A stretch of DNA of 5,591 nt. Source: Bacteroidota bacterium. GTDB taxonomy: Bacteria; Bacteroidota; Ignavibacteria; Ignavibacteriales; Melioribacteraceae. The translations under genes and the position numbers were made by a program. Under the pieces are notes generated by a model, which was not told the DNA's origin, did not search any database, and saw nothing but the letters and a program-made list of their open reading frames with translations. Of this stretch, positions 1 through 5,591 are shown piece after piece. Location of the stretch: the NCBI GenBank assembly GCA_021814855.1, contig JAKAHQ010000139.1, forward strand, positions 1-5,591, given 5' to 3'. Numbering within the stretch: the first letter of the stretch is position 1; the number at the start of each line of letters is the position of its first letter.

Positions 1-273
1 GGAATGCCGACGGAGTATAAGCTATTCCAAAATTATCCGAATCCGTTTAACCCGACAACGCAAATTCAATTTTCTATTCCTCGCAGCGGTTTTGTTTCGT
101 TAAAGGTATTTAATCTTATCGGGCAGGAAGTTGCAACAATGTTCGAAGGTATAAAACAGGCGGGGAGCCATGTTGTATCTTTTAACAGCAGCGGACTATC
201 AAGCGGCGTTTATATTTATACTCTTAAATCGAACAACTTTGTTGATTCTAAAAAATTAATTTTGCTTAAATAA
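1..273 (+). CDS. C-terminal fragment of a T9SS-secreted protein (type A sorting domain)
   Basis: The reading frame is open from the first base (Gly, then Met at 4-6) and stops with TAA at 271-273, so this is the 3' end of a longer gene whose start lies outside the window. The visible 90 residues are almost entirely a Por-secretion type A sorting domain: QNYPNPFNPTT near the start, then a beta-sandwich pattern with FNLIGQEVAT, AGSHVVSF and SSGVYIYTLK, ending in KKLILLK. Such domains are recognised by the type IX secretion system, which moves the protein across the outer membrane, usually with removal of the domain. The Met at base 4 is very unlikely to be a real start because a sorting domain needs a Sec signal peptide and a cargo domain upstream. 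The cargo cannot be known from here; position just before xylanase genes suggests another carbohydrate-active enzyme, which is inference. Confidence 0.9.
   Translation, partial: GMPTEYKLFQNYPNPFNPTTQIQFSIPRSGFVSLKVFNLIGQEVATMFEGIKQAGSHVVSFNSSGLSSGVYIYTLKSNNFVDSKKLILLK
28..273 (+). repeat. T9SS sorting-domain repeat, copy A
   Basis: This 246-base segment aligns without gaps to 1682-1927 at a constant offset of 1654 bases. By hand count there are 34 mismatches overall, and bases 61-122 are a perfect 62-base match to 1715-1776. At protein level 69 of 81 residues agree. It is a coding repeat, not an insertion sequence: no inverted ends or target duplications are seen. Confidence 0.9.
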
Positions 274-292
274 ACTGATGTTAAAAATTTAT

Positions 293-296
293 GAGG
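293..296 (+). promoter_or_regulatory. Shine-Dalgarno-like GAGG before the xylanase gene
   Basis: GAGG lies 8 bases before an in-frame GTG at 305 and is the only purine-rich ribosome-binding candidate near any of the possible starts. The bases just before that GTG (AATCC) are the same as those before the ATG of the GH115 gene at 3235, which also has a purine-rich site. This favours 305 over ATG 278, which sits 4 bases after the preceding stop codon with nothing like a ribosome-binding site. The match is short and organisms of this group often do without such sites, so the support is moderate. Confidence 0.45.
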
Positions 297-304
297 TTGA
301 ATCC

Positions 305-1927
305 GTGATTAGTAAAAATAATTCTTTCGGTTTGTTAATGACTCCGACGATTAAGAACAGAAATTTGTTTAGAAATTTCTATGTCTCCATTTCAATTTTG
401 TTTTTCTTTTCGGGATTATTTCGCATTGATTCTTTCGCCCAGCAATTAGCAAAGGATCAAGACAAATTTCTCGGCGGCTCCACCAGCACTCCTATGTGGA
501 GAAGTTTCGAATCATACTGGAATCAGGTGACTCCCGGTAATGATGGTAAATGGGGCTCTGTCGAACAAGTCCGGGGAACTTACAACTGGACAAATCTCGA
601 CCAGATTTATAATTACGCTAAAAGCAGAAATCTTATGTTCAAGGAACACGTACTTGTTTGGGGACAGCAGGAACCATACTGGGTTGCATCATTAGATACT
701 GCCAGTCAAAGGGCAGCGGTTGAAAAATGGATTAGTACACTTGCACAGCGTTATCCTTTGATGAAATATGTCGATGTAGTGAACGAACCTTTTCACGCCG
801 TTCCTTCCTACAAGAATGCCCTTGGGGGCGACGGGGCAACCGGATGGGACTGGGTAATCAATGCTTTTAAGCTTGCAAGAAAATACTGCCCATCAACGGC
901 TAAGCTGATATTAAACGAGTACAGTATTTTGCAGGATTACACACAAACAACAAACTTTATTAATCTCATTACCCTATTGAACGATCGGGGATTAATCGAC
1001 GGAATTGGAATTCAAGGGCATTACTTTGAATTTCGGAGTCACGTTGATGCAACAAGCGGTACATATGTTTATAGCCCGGCAACGCTGAAATCAAATCTTA
1101 ATAGAATTGCGGCTCTCGGAATACCGATTTACATCACAGAGTTTGATATTGACGAAGCAAGCGATGATAACCAGCTTGCACAGTACAAAATTTATTTCCC
1201 GGTATTTTGGACTAATCCGGCTGTAAAAGGAATTACGTTTTGGGGATTTATTGAAAATGACGTTTGGACTTCTCACCCGAACACTTTTTTAATACATTCT
1301 GATGGAACCGAGCGCCCGGCAATGCAGTGGCTGCGTCAATATATTTTGTTGCCCATTCCACCGGTTCTTTTATTGCCAACGGGTACAGATGCTGTCCAGC
1401 GAAATCCGGTTTTGCAATGGCAGTCGTCAAAGACCGCTACTTCGTATCAAGTCCAGGTTTCAGATGTCAGAAGTTTTTCTTCCACAATAATGGATACAAC
1501 AATTACCGATACGGTTTTGCAGGTAAGTCCTCTCGCAGCCAACACAACATTTTATTGGCGGGTGAGTGCCGTCAATGATAAAGGTGCAAGCGATTTTACG
1601 GATTTAAAATCTTTTACTACTGGGAACAATATAGTTTCTGTTGAAGCAGCAGGTGAAGCGTCTAAGAAATTCGAATTGCTTCAAAATTATCCTAATCCGT
1701 TTAACCCGACTACACAAATTCAATTTTCTATTCCTCGCAGCGGTTTTGTTTCGTTAAAGGTATTTAATCTTATCGGCCAGGAAATTGCAACATTATATGA
1801 AGGCATAAAGCAGGCCGGAAGCCATGTTGTGTTGTTTAACGGCAATCAACTATCCAGCGGTGTTTACATTTATACTCTTAAAGCCGGCAGCTTCGTCAAC
1901 TCTAAAAAATTCATTTTGCTTAAATAA
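305..1927 (+). CDS. GH10 endo-beta-1,4-xylanase with Fn3-like domain and T9SS sorting domain
   Basis: Glycoside hydrolase family 10 enzyme that hydrolyses internal beta-1,4 links in xylan with retention of configuration. Numbering from GTG 305 (540 aa): a long signal peptide with hydrophobic ISILFFFSGLF and likely cleavage at SFA|QQ (45/46); the barrel at about 50-347; an Fn3-like domain at about 352-439 (WRVSAVND, SFTTG); a short linker; and a type A T9SS sorting domain at 456-540 ending KKFILLK. The acid/base is Glu161 in VVNEP and the nucleophile Glu279 in ITEFD. Other conserved pocket residues are Asn79, Lys82, His115, Trp119, Gln237, His239, Trp313 and Trp321. Gly78 and Gly120 replace residues that are Glu and His in classical GH10 enzymes. 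The start is uncertain: ATG 278 gives an overlong acidic leader, while ATG 338 gives the most ordinary signal peptide (cleavage after residue 34). The product is probably exported to the cell surface or medium. Family call very secure; exact substrate preference inferred. Confidence 0.95.
   Translation: MISKNNSFGLLMTPTIKNRNLFRNFYVSISILFFFSGLFRIDSFAQQLAKDQDKFLGGSTSTPMWRSFESYWNQVTPGNDGKWGSVEQVRGTYNWTNLDQIYNYAKSRNLMFKEHVLVWGQQEPYWVASLDTASQRAAVEKWISTLAQRYPLMKYVDVVNEPFHAVPSYKNALGGDGATGWDWVINAFKLARKYCPSTAKLILNEYSILQDYTQTTNFINLITLLNDRGLIDGIGIQGHYFEFRSHVDATSGTYVYSPATLKSNLNRIAALGIPIYITEFDIDEASDDNQLAQYKIYFPVFWTNPAVKGITFWGFIENDVWTSHPNTFLIHSDGTERPAMQWLRQYILLPIPPVLLLPTGTDAVQRNPVLQWQSSKTATSYQVQVSDVRSFSSTIMDTTITDTVLQVSPLAANTTFYWRVSAVNDKGASDFTDLKSFTTGNNIVSVEAAGEASKKFELLQNYPNPFNPTTQIQFSIPRSGFVSLKVFNLIGQEIATLYEGIKQAGSHVVLFNGNQLSSGVYIYTLKAGSFVNSKKFILLK
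1682..1927 (+). repeat. T9SS sorting-domain repeat, copy B
   Basis: Second copy of the segment at 28-273, forming the C-terminal sorting domain of the GH10 gene. Mismatches are uneven: 3 in the first 33 bases, none in the next 62 (1715-1776), then about 31 in the remaining ~150. Both copies end with the same TTGCTTAAATAA, including the stop codon. After the stop the two copies share no alignment, so the repeat ends with the coding region. Confidence 0.9.
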
Positions 1928-1950
1928 TTTTTAACTGCTAAGTGAAAACC

Positions 1951-3222
1951 ATGAAAAAAAAATTTTTTGTGCCGGTGTTAATGTTAATTTGTTTCTTCTT
2001 CTTGAACTTCCCTCTTTCAACACTGGCTGATGAAAGTGAGTTTAGTCCGGATTCGTTGACAAGAGGGGCGTATGATACCAATAAGTATATTAATCTTTTT
2101 AAAGATCTGCTCGGTAAGAACGATTCCGAAGTTAGGGCAAAAATTGATGATGTCTTCCGGCAGTTATTTTACGGGGACGATAACACTCAAAGAATTTATT
2201 ACCCCGTGGGAAACGATATGGCTTACATTGAAGATATAAATAACCAGGATGTCCGTACGGAAGGCATGTCATACGGAATGATGATAGCGGTTCAGCTTGA
2301 TAAGAAAGATGAATTTAACCGCTTATGGAAGTGGGCTAAAACTTTCATGCAGCATAAAGACGGTCCGGCAAAAGATTACTTTGCCTGGCACTGCAAAACC
2401 AGCGGCGAAGTAATTTCTCCCGGCTCAGCGTCCGACGGTGAAGAGTGGTTTGTAACGGCTTTGCTTTTTGCATCTGCAAGGTGGGGCGATAGAGAAGGCA
2501 TCTATGATTACAAAAAAGAAGCGCAAAATATTTTGGATGCCATGCTGACAAAAACGGAATTCTCCGACGACGGACATGTAGTTACAAATTTATTCAGCAA
2601 AAAAGAAAAACAGGTAGTATTTGTGCCGGACGGCGGCGGCGACGATTTTACAGATCCGTCTTACCATCTTCCGCATTTCTACCAAGTATGGGCAATGTGC
2701 GCCGATAAAGAAAATAAATTTTGGAACGAATGCGCCGATACAAGCAGAAAATTTTTCCGCCGAACTGTAAATCACAAAACAGGGCTTGCACCGGATTACG
2801 CAAAATTTGACGGAACCCCCTTTAACCCCTGGGGAGGCGGTAACGATAATTTTCAATTCGACGCCTGGCGGGTAGCAATGAATATCGCTATAGACTATCT
2901 ATGGTTTGCTAAGGATGAATGGGAAGTAACTCAATCCAACCGTATGCTGAATTTCTTTTATTCGAAGGGAATTAAAACTTACGGAAATGTTTTTTCGCTT
3001 GACGGCGAAAAATCTTCCGGCGACCATAGTCTCGGTCTGGTAACAGCAAATGCTGTTGCTGCGCTTGCCTCTACAAATGAAAATCGAAAAGAATTTGTTG
3101 AACAACTTTGGGATGCAAAAACTCCTACCGGACGCTTTAGGTATTACGACGGAATTTTGTACATGCTGGGAATGCTTCAAGCAAGCGGTAACTTTAAAAT
3201 ATATGACTGCTCCAAACATTAA
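1951..3222 (+). CDS. GH8 reducing-end xylose-releasing exo-oligoxylanase (Rex-like)
   Basis: Glycoside hydrolase family 8 inverting enzyme, 423 aa from ATG 1951. The signal peptide starts MKKKFF, has a strong hydrophobic core and a likely cleavage at STLA|DES (26/27); Cys14 is not in a lipobox, so a soluble periplasmic protein is expected. Catalytic-site matches: general acid Glu104 in RTEGMSYG, Asp162 in ASDGEEW, Tyr238 in DPSYHLPHFY, base Asp304 in FQFDAWR, and His359 in GDHSLGL. As I recall the Bacillus halodurans Rex enzyme, its key residues are Glu70, Asp128, Tyr198, Asp263 and His319; the near-constant offset (34, 34, 40, 41, 40) argues for the same function, release of xylose from the reducing end of xylo-oligosaccharides, over a GH8 cellulase, chitosanase or endo-xylanase. 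There is no sorting domain. A GTG at 1942 could add three residues (MKT), but the ATG gives a standard signal peptide; neither has a good ribosome-binding site. It lies 23 bases after the GH10 gene, so is probably cotranscribed. Confidence 0.92.
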   Translation: MKKKFFVPVLMLICFFFLNFPLSTLADESEFSPDSLTRGAYDTNKYINLFKDLLGKNDSEVRAKIDDVFRQLFYGDDNTQRIYYPVGNDMAYIEDINNQDVRTEGMSYGMMIAVQLDKKDEFNRLWKWAKTFMQHKDGPAKDYFAWHCKTSGEVISPGSASDGEEWFVTALLFASARWGDREGIYDYKKEAQNILDAMLTKTEFSDDGHVVTNLFSKKEKQVVFVPDGGGDDFTDPSYHLPHFYQVWAMCADKENKFWNECADTSRKFFRRTVNHKTGLAPDYAKFDGTPFNPWGGGNDNFQFDAWRVAMNIAIDYLWFAKDEWEVTQSNRMLNFFYSKGIKTYGNVFSLDGEKSSGDHSLGLVTANAVAALASTNENRKEFVEQLWDAKTPTGRFRYYDGILYMLGMLQASGNFKIYDCSKH

Positions 3223-3225
3223 GGA
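3221..3225 (+). promoter_or_regulatory. Ribosome-binding site of the GH115 gene overlapping the GH8 stop codon
   Basis: AAGGA (extending to AAGGAAG) shares its first two bases with the TAA stop of the GH8 gene at 3220-3222 and lies 9 bases before ATG 3235. This is the best ribosome-binding match in the window and fixes the GH115 start. The overlap with the upstream stop suggests that ribosomes finishing the GH8 gene could reinitiate on the next one (translational coupling; inference). Confidence 0.6.
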
Positions 3226-3234
3226 AGTAAATCC

Positions 3235-5591
3235 ATGAATTCATTTACAAAATATTTGACAAAAAGTTTTTTATTACTCTTCCTGTGTGAAATAACATTG
3301 CCGGCGCAAGCCAAGATTCACAACAGCGACGCGAAGAATAAAATCACGGAAACTACATATATCTCGTTCCAAAAAGAGAAAGGAGATTTTACCCTTGCCG
3401 GTTCCGGCAAGTCATCCGCTATATTAGTTAGCTCCGCCGATTTCCCGGGTGTTCTTCGAGCTGTAAACGATCTTCAAAACGATATCGGATTTGTAACGGA
3501 TGCTAAACCTATTATCTCAACCGATAATATTCCGGATTCAAAAGAAGTTGTAATCATTGGTACTCTTGGCAAGAGTTCTATCATTGATAAACTGGTCAAG
3601 GAAAAGAAGTTTAATCCTAATCTCGTAAAAGGTAAATGGGAAACCTTTGTAATTGAAACTCTTGATAAGCCGTTCCCTAATGTCGATAAGGCCTTAGTAA
3701 TTGTCGGAAGCGACAAGCGCGGAACTATATACGGAGTTTACGATCTCTCCGAAAAAATCGGCGTGTCTCCGTGGTATTGGTGGGCAGATGTACCGGTTAA
3801 AAAACATCCCGATCTTTTTGTTAAAGCCGGTCAACATTCAAATGGAGAGCCGGCCGTTAAGTATCGCGGCATTTTTCTTAACGATGAAGCGCCTGCATTA
3901 ACGGGTTGGGCTTACGAAAAATTCGGCGGATTGAATCATAAGTTTTATGAAAAAGTATTCGAACTTCTTTTGCGCCTTAAAGCAAATTTTCTTTGGCCGG
4001 CAATGTGGGGCAATAATTTTGACGATGACGATTCGCTTAACCAAAAACTTGCTGATGAATACGGAATAGTAATGGGTACATCTCACCATGAGCCGATGAT
4101 GCGTTCGTGGAAGGAATGGCCTAAGTACGGACACGGCGCATGGAATTATCAAACAAACGACAGCACTTTGCGTGAATATTGGCGCGGCGGAATTAAAAGA
4201 ATGAATTCGTATGAGAGTATTGTTACTCTTGGAATGCGCGGCGACGGCGACGAAGCAATGAGCGCCACTTCTAATATCGGTTTGCTTGAAAAAATTATTT
4301 CCGATCAAAGAAAAATTCTTGGAGAAGTGACCGGTAAAGATGTTACGACTATTCCTCAAGTATGGGCGCTGTATAAGGAAGTACAGGATTATTATGATAA
4401 AGGTATGCGCGTGCCGGATGATGTGACTTTATTGTTGTGCGACGATAATTGGGGCAACTTGCGAAAACTTCCTAAGCCGGACGCAAAACCGAGGAAGGGA
4501 GGATACGGAATTTATTATCACTTCGATTATGTGGGAGGACCGAGAAATTATAAATGGTTGAACACGGTACAAATTGAAAGAGTATGGGAACAAATGCGTC
4601 TTGCTTATGAATACAATGCAAGACAAATATGGATTGTAAACGTAGGCGATCTTAAACCGATGGAACTGCCGATTAGCTTTTTCCTCGACTACGCTTGGAA
4701 TCCAGAAAAATATCCCGCTGAAAATCTGCCGGAATTTTATAAGCAATGGGCCTCCGAACAATTCGGAGAAAAATATGCCGGCGAAATTGCCGAGCTTTTG
4801 GCGTTGTATACTAAATATAATTCAAGACGAAAACCGGAACTGCTTTCTCCTGAGACTTACAGCTTAGTTAATTACGGAGAAGCGGAAATCGTTGTATCGG
4901 ATTACAACAAACTGGCCGACCGCGCAAACAAAATTTATGATCAACTTTCAGCGGAATACAAACCCGCGTTTTACCAGCTTGTTTTATATCCCGTGGAAGC
5001 ATGCGCTAATTTAAACCAATTATATGTTACTGCCGGGCTTAATCGATTATACGCAAAACAAGGACGCGCCGCGACCGATAGTCTTGCCGATGAAGTTAAA
5101 GAGTTGTTCGATAAGGACGCAGAACTATCGCATTATTATAATAAGGTAATGGAAAACGGCAAGTGGGACCATATGATGGATCAAACTCATATTGGCTACA
5201 CTTACTGGCAGCAGCCGGATAAAAACAATATGCCGATAGTAGATAGATTGGAACTGCCGGACATTGCCGACATGGGCGTTGCGATTGAAGGTTCATCGAA
5301 ATGGTGGCCGGAGGATACGAGTAAAGCCGTTCTGCCTGAATTTGATTCTTACAACAAACAATCCTGCTACATCGATGTTTTCAATCGCGGGAAGACTCCG
5401 TTCAAATATGAGGTAAGAACAAGAGAAACCTGGATTCAGATTTCTGAGCCGGCCGGAATGATCGAAAAACAAAAACGGATTTTAATAAGTGTCGATTGGG
5501 AAAAGATTCCGGCAGGAGAAAATCGCGGAGCGGTCGGCATTATCGGTCCAAATGGAAAATTTGTAGTTGTAAATGTAATTGCAAATAACTC
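3235..5591 (+). CDS. GH115 xylan alpha-1,2-glucuronidase, 3' end cut off by the window
   Basis: The frame is open from ATG 3235 to the last base: 785 full codons and no stop. Family GH115 enzymes remove alpha-1,2-linked glucuronic or 4-O-methylglucuronic acid from xylan, including internal residues of the polymer. A Sec signal peptide with likely cleavage at AQA|K (26/27) is followed by an N-terminal alpha/beta domain (to about 190, with GSDKRGTIYG at 158-167 and SPWYWWADVP at 178-187); the barrel with RGIFLNDE (211-218), LWPAMWGNNF (253-262), TSHHEPM (282-288), GMRGDGDE (333-340), CDDNWGN (402-408), YYHFDYVGGPRNY (427-439) and VGDLKP (470-475); a helical domain with WDHMMDQTHIGY (644-655); and the start of a beta-sandwich from about 698 (TWIQISEP at 732-739). 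The acidic residues in these motifs, such as Glu218, Asp337, Asp339 and Asp404, are active-site candidates; I cannot assign acid and base. Family members are usually about 830-1000 aa, so a C-terminal domain and possibly a sorting domain are missing. Some members act on arabinogalactan instead; the xylanase neighbours favour xylan. Confidence 0.94.
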   Translation, partial: MNSFTKYLTKSFLLLFLCEITLPAQAKIHNSDAKNKITETTYISFQKEKGDFTLAGSGKSSAILVSSADFPGVLRAVNDLQNDIGFVTDAKPIISTDNIPDSKEVVIIGTLGKSSIIDKLVKEKKFNPNLVKGKWETFVIETLDKPFPNVDKALVIVGSDKRGTIYGVYDLSEKIGVSPWYWWADVPVKKHPDLFVKAGQHSNGEPAVKYRGIFLNDEAPALTGWAYEKFGGLNHKFYEKVFELLLRLKANFLWPAMWGNNFDDDDSLNQKLADEYGIVMGTSHHEPMMRSWKEWPKYGHGAWNYQTNDSTLREYWRGGIKRMNSYESIVTLGMRGDGDEAMSATSNIGLLEKIISDQRKILGEVTGKDVTTIPQVWALYKEVQDYYDKGMRVPDDVTLLLCDDNWGNLRKLPKPDAKPRKGGYGIYYHFDYVGGPRNYKWLNTVQIERVWEQMRLAYEYNARQIWIVNVGDLKPMELPISFFLDYAWNPEKYPAENLPEFYKQWASEQFGEKYAGEIAELLALYTKYNSRRKPELLSPETYSLVNYGEAEIVVSDYNKLADRANKIYDQLSAEYKPAFYQLVLYPVEACANLNQLYVTAGLNRLYAKQGRAATDSLADEVKELFDKDAELSHYYNKVMENGKWDHMMDQTHIGYTYWQQPDKNNMPIVDRLELPDIADMGVAIEGSSKWWPEDTSKAVLPEFDSYNKQSCYIDVFNRGKTPFKYEVRTRETWIQISEPAGMIEKQKRILISVDWEKIPAGENRGAVGIIGPNGKFVVVNVIANN

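Larger units (their letters stand above)
1..5591 (+). other. Xylan-utilisation gene cluster, probable operon
   Basis: Four consecutive genes on one strand, separated by about 31, 23 and 12 bases, encode a T9SS cargo of unknown type, a GH10 xylanase, a GH8 exo-oligoxylanase and a GH115 alpha-glucuronidase. The three identified activities belong to one pathway for glucuronoxylan. No hairpin followed by a T-run and no convincing promoter was seen in the gaps, so the promoter is probably upstream of the window. No regulator, transporter, or xylose-metabolism gene is visible, so the cluster must continue outside or be completed elsewhere in the genome. Confidence 0.75.

Noticed and set aside
238..264. 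Possible Bacteroidota-type promoter (TTTG at 238-241 and TAATTTTG at 257-264) before the xylanase gene
   Set aside because: The spacing of 15 bases is shorter than the usual 19-21, and the bases encode the conserved end of the sorting domain, so the match is probably chance.
4..273. Stand-alone 89-residue protein starting at the ATG at base 4
   Set aside because: It consists only of a C-terminal sorting domain, has no signal peptide, and the frame is already open at base 1; it is the tail of a gene cut by the window edge.
1302..1578. Short + strand frames overlapping the xylanase gene
   Set aside because: They are out of frame within the GH10/Fn3-like coding region, with no independent start signal or domain.
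1942..1950. GTG at 1942 as start of the GH8 gene
   Set aside because: Possible, but it adds only three residues and has no ribosome-binding site; ATG at 1951 gives a typical MKKK-type signal peptide.
1951..2030. Lipoprotein signal in the GH8 leader (Cys14)
   Set aside because: The residues before the cysteine are Met-Leu-Ile, which lack the small residue needed at -1 for a lipobox, and a good signal peptidase I site follows at residue 26.
2590..3219. Minus-strand open frames opposite the GH8 gene
   Set aside because: They are opposite conserved GH8 catalytic motifs and look like by-products of codon use on the + strand.
3898..4359. Minus-strand open frame of 153 codons
   Set aside because: It lies entirely inside the well-supported GH115 barrel, opposite conserved motifs, and its translation shows no recognisable domain.

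Overview
The window reads as part of a glucuronoxylan-degrading gene cluster from a Gram-negative bacterium that uses the type IX secretion system (T9SS), most likely Ignavibacteriota or a close relative in the Bacteroidota/FCB group. The main clue is the C-terminal sorting domain, seen twice, with the QNYPNPFNPTT opening and KK-x-x-LLK ending that are very common in Ignavibacteria-type proteins. The phylum is an inference from this style of protein, not from a marker gene.

Layout, all on the + strand and tightly packed: (1) bases 1-273 are the 3' end of a secreted protein, of which only a T9SS type A sorting domain is visible. (2) About 305-1927 encodes a GH10 endo-xylanase with signal peptide, catalytic barrel, fibronectin-III-like domain and T9SS sorting domain. 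(3) 1951-3222 encodes a GH8 enzyme that matches the reducing-end xylose-releasing exo-oligoxylanase (Rex) type; it has a signal peptide and no sorting domain. (4) 3235 to the window end encodes a GH115 alpha-glucuronidase, cut off at its C-terminus after 785 residues. Gaps between genes are about 31, 23 and 12 bases, with no hairpin terminator or clear promoter in them, so one transcript is likely. There is no stretch over 300 bases without a gene.

Together the genes suggest a stepwise pathway. The GH10 enzyme is exported across the outer membrane by T9SS and cuts xylan outside the cell. GH115 removes (4-O-methyl-)glucuronic acid side groups. GH8 trims the resulting linear xylo-oligosaccharides to xylose from the reducing end, probably in the periplasm. 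No transporter, SusC/SusD pair, regulator, tRNA, rRNA, CRISPR array or insertion sequence is visible.

I see no wholly new system. The points most worth checking are a 62-base perfectly identical core shared by the two sorting-domain segments, which suggests gene conversion or module exchange; two non-textbook residues in the GH10 glycone-side pocket; and the apparent split of the enzymes between cell surface and periplasm.
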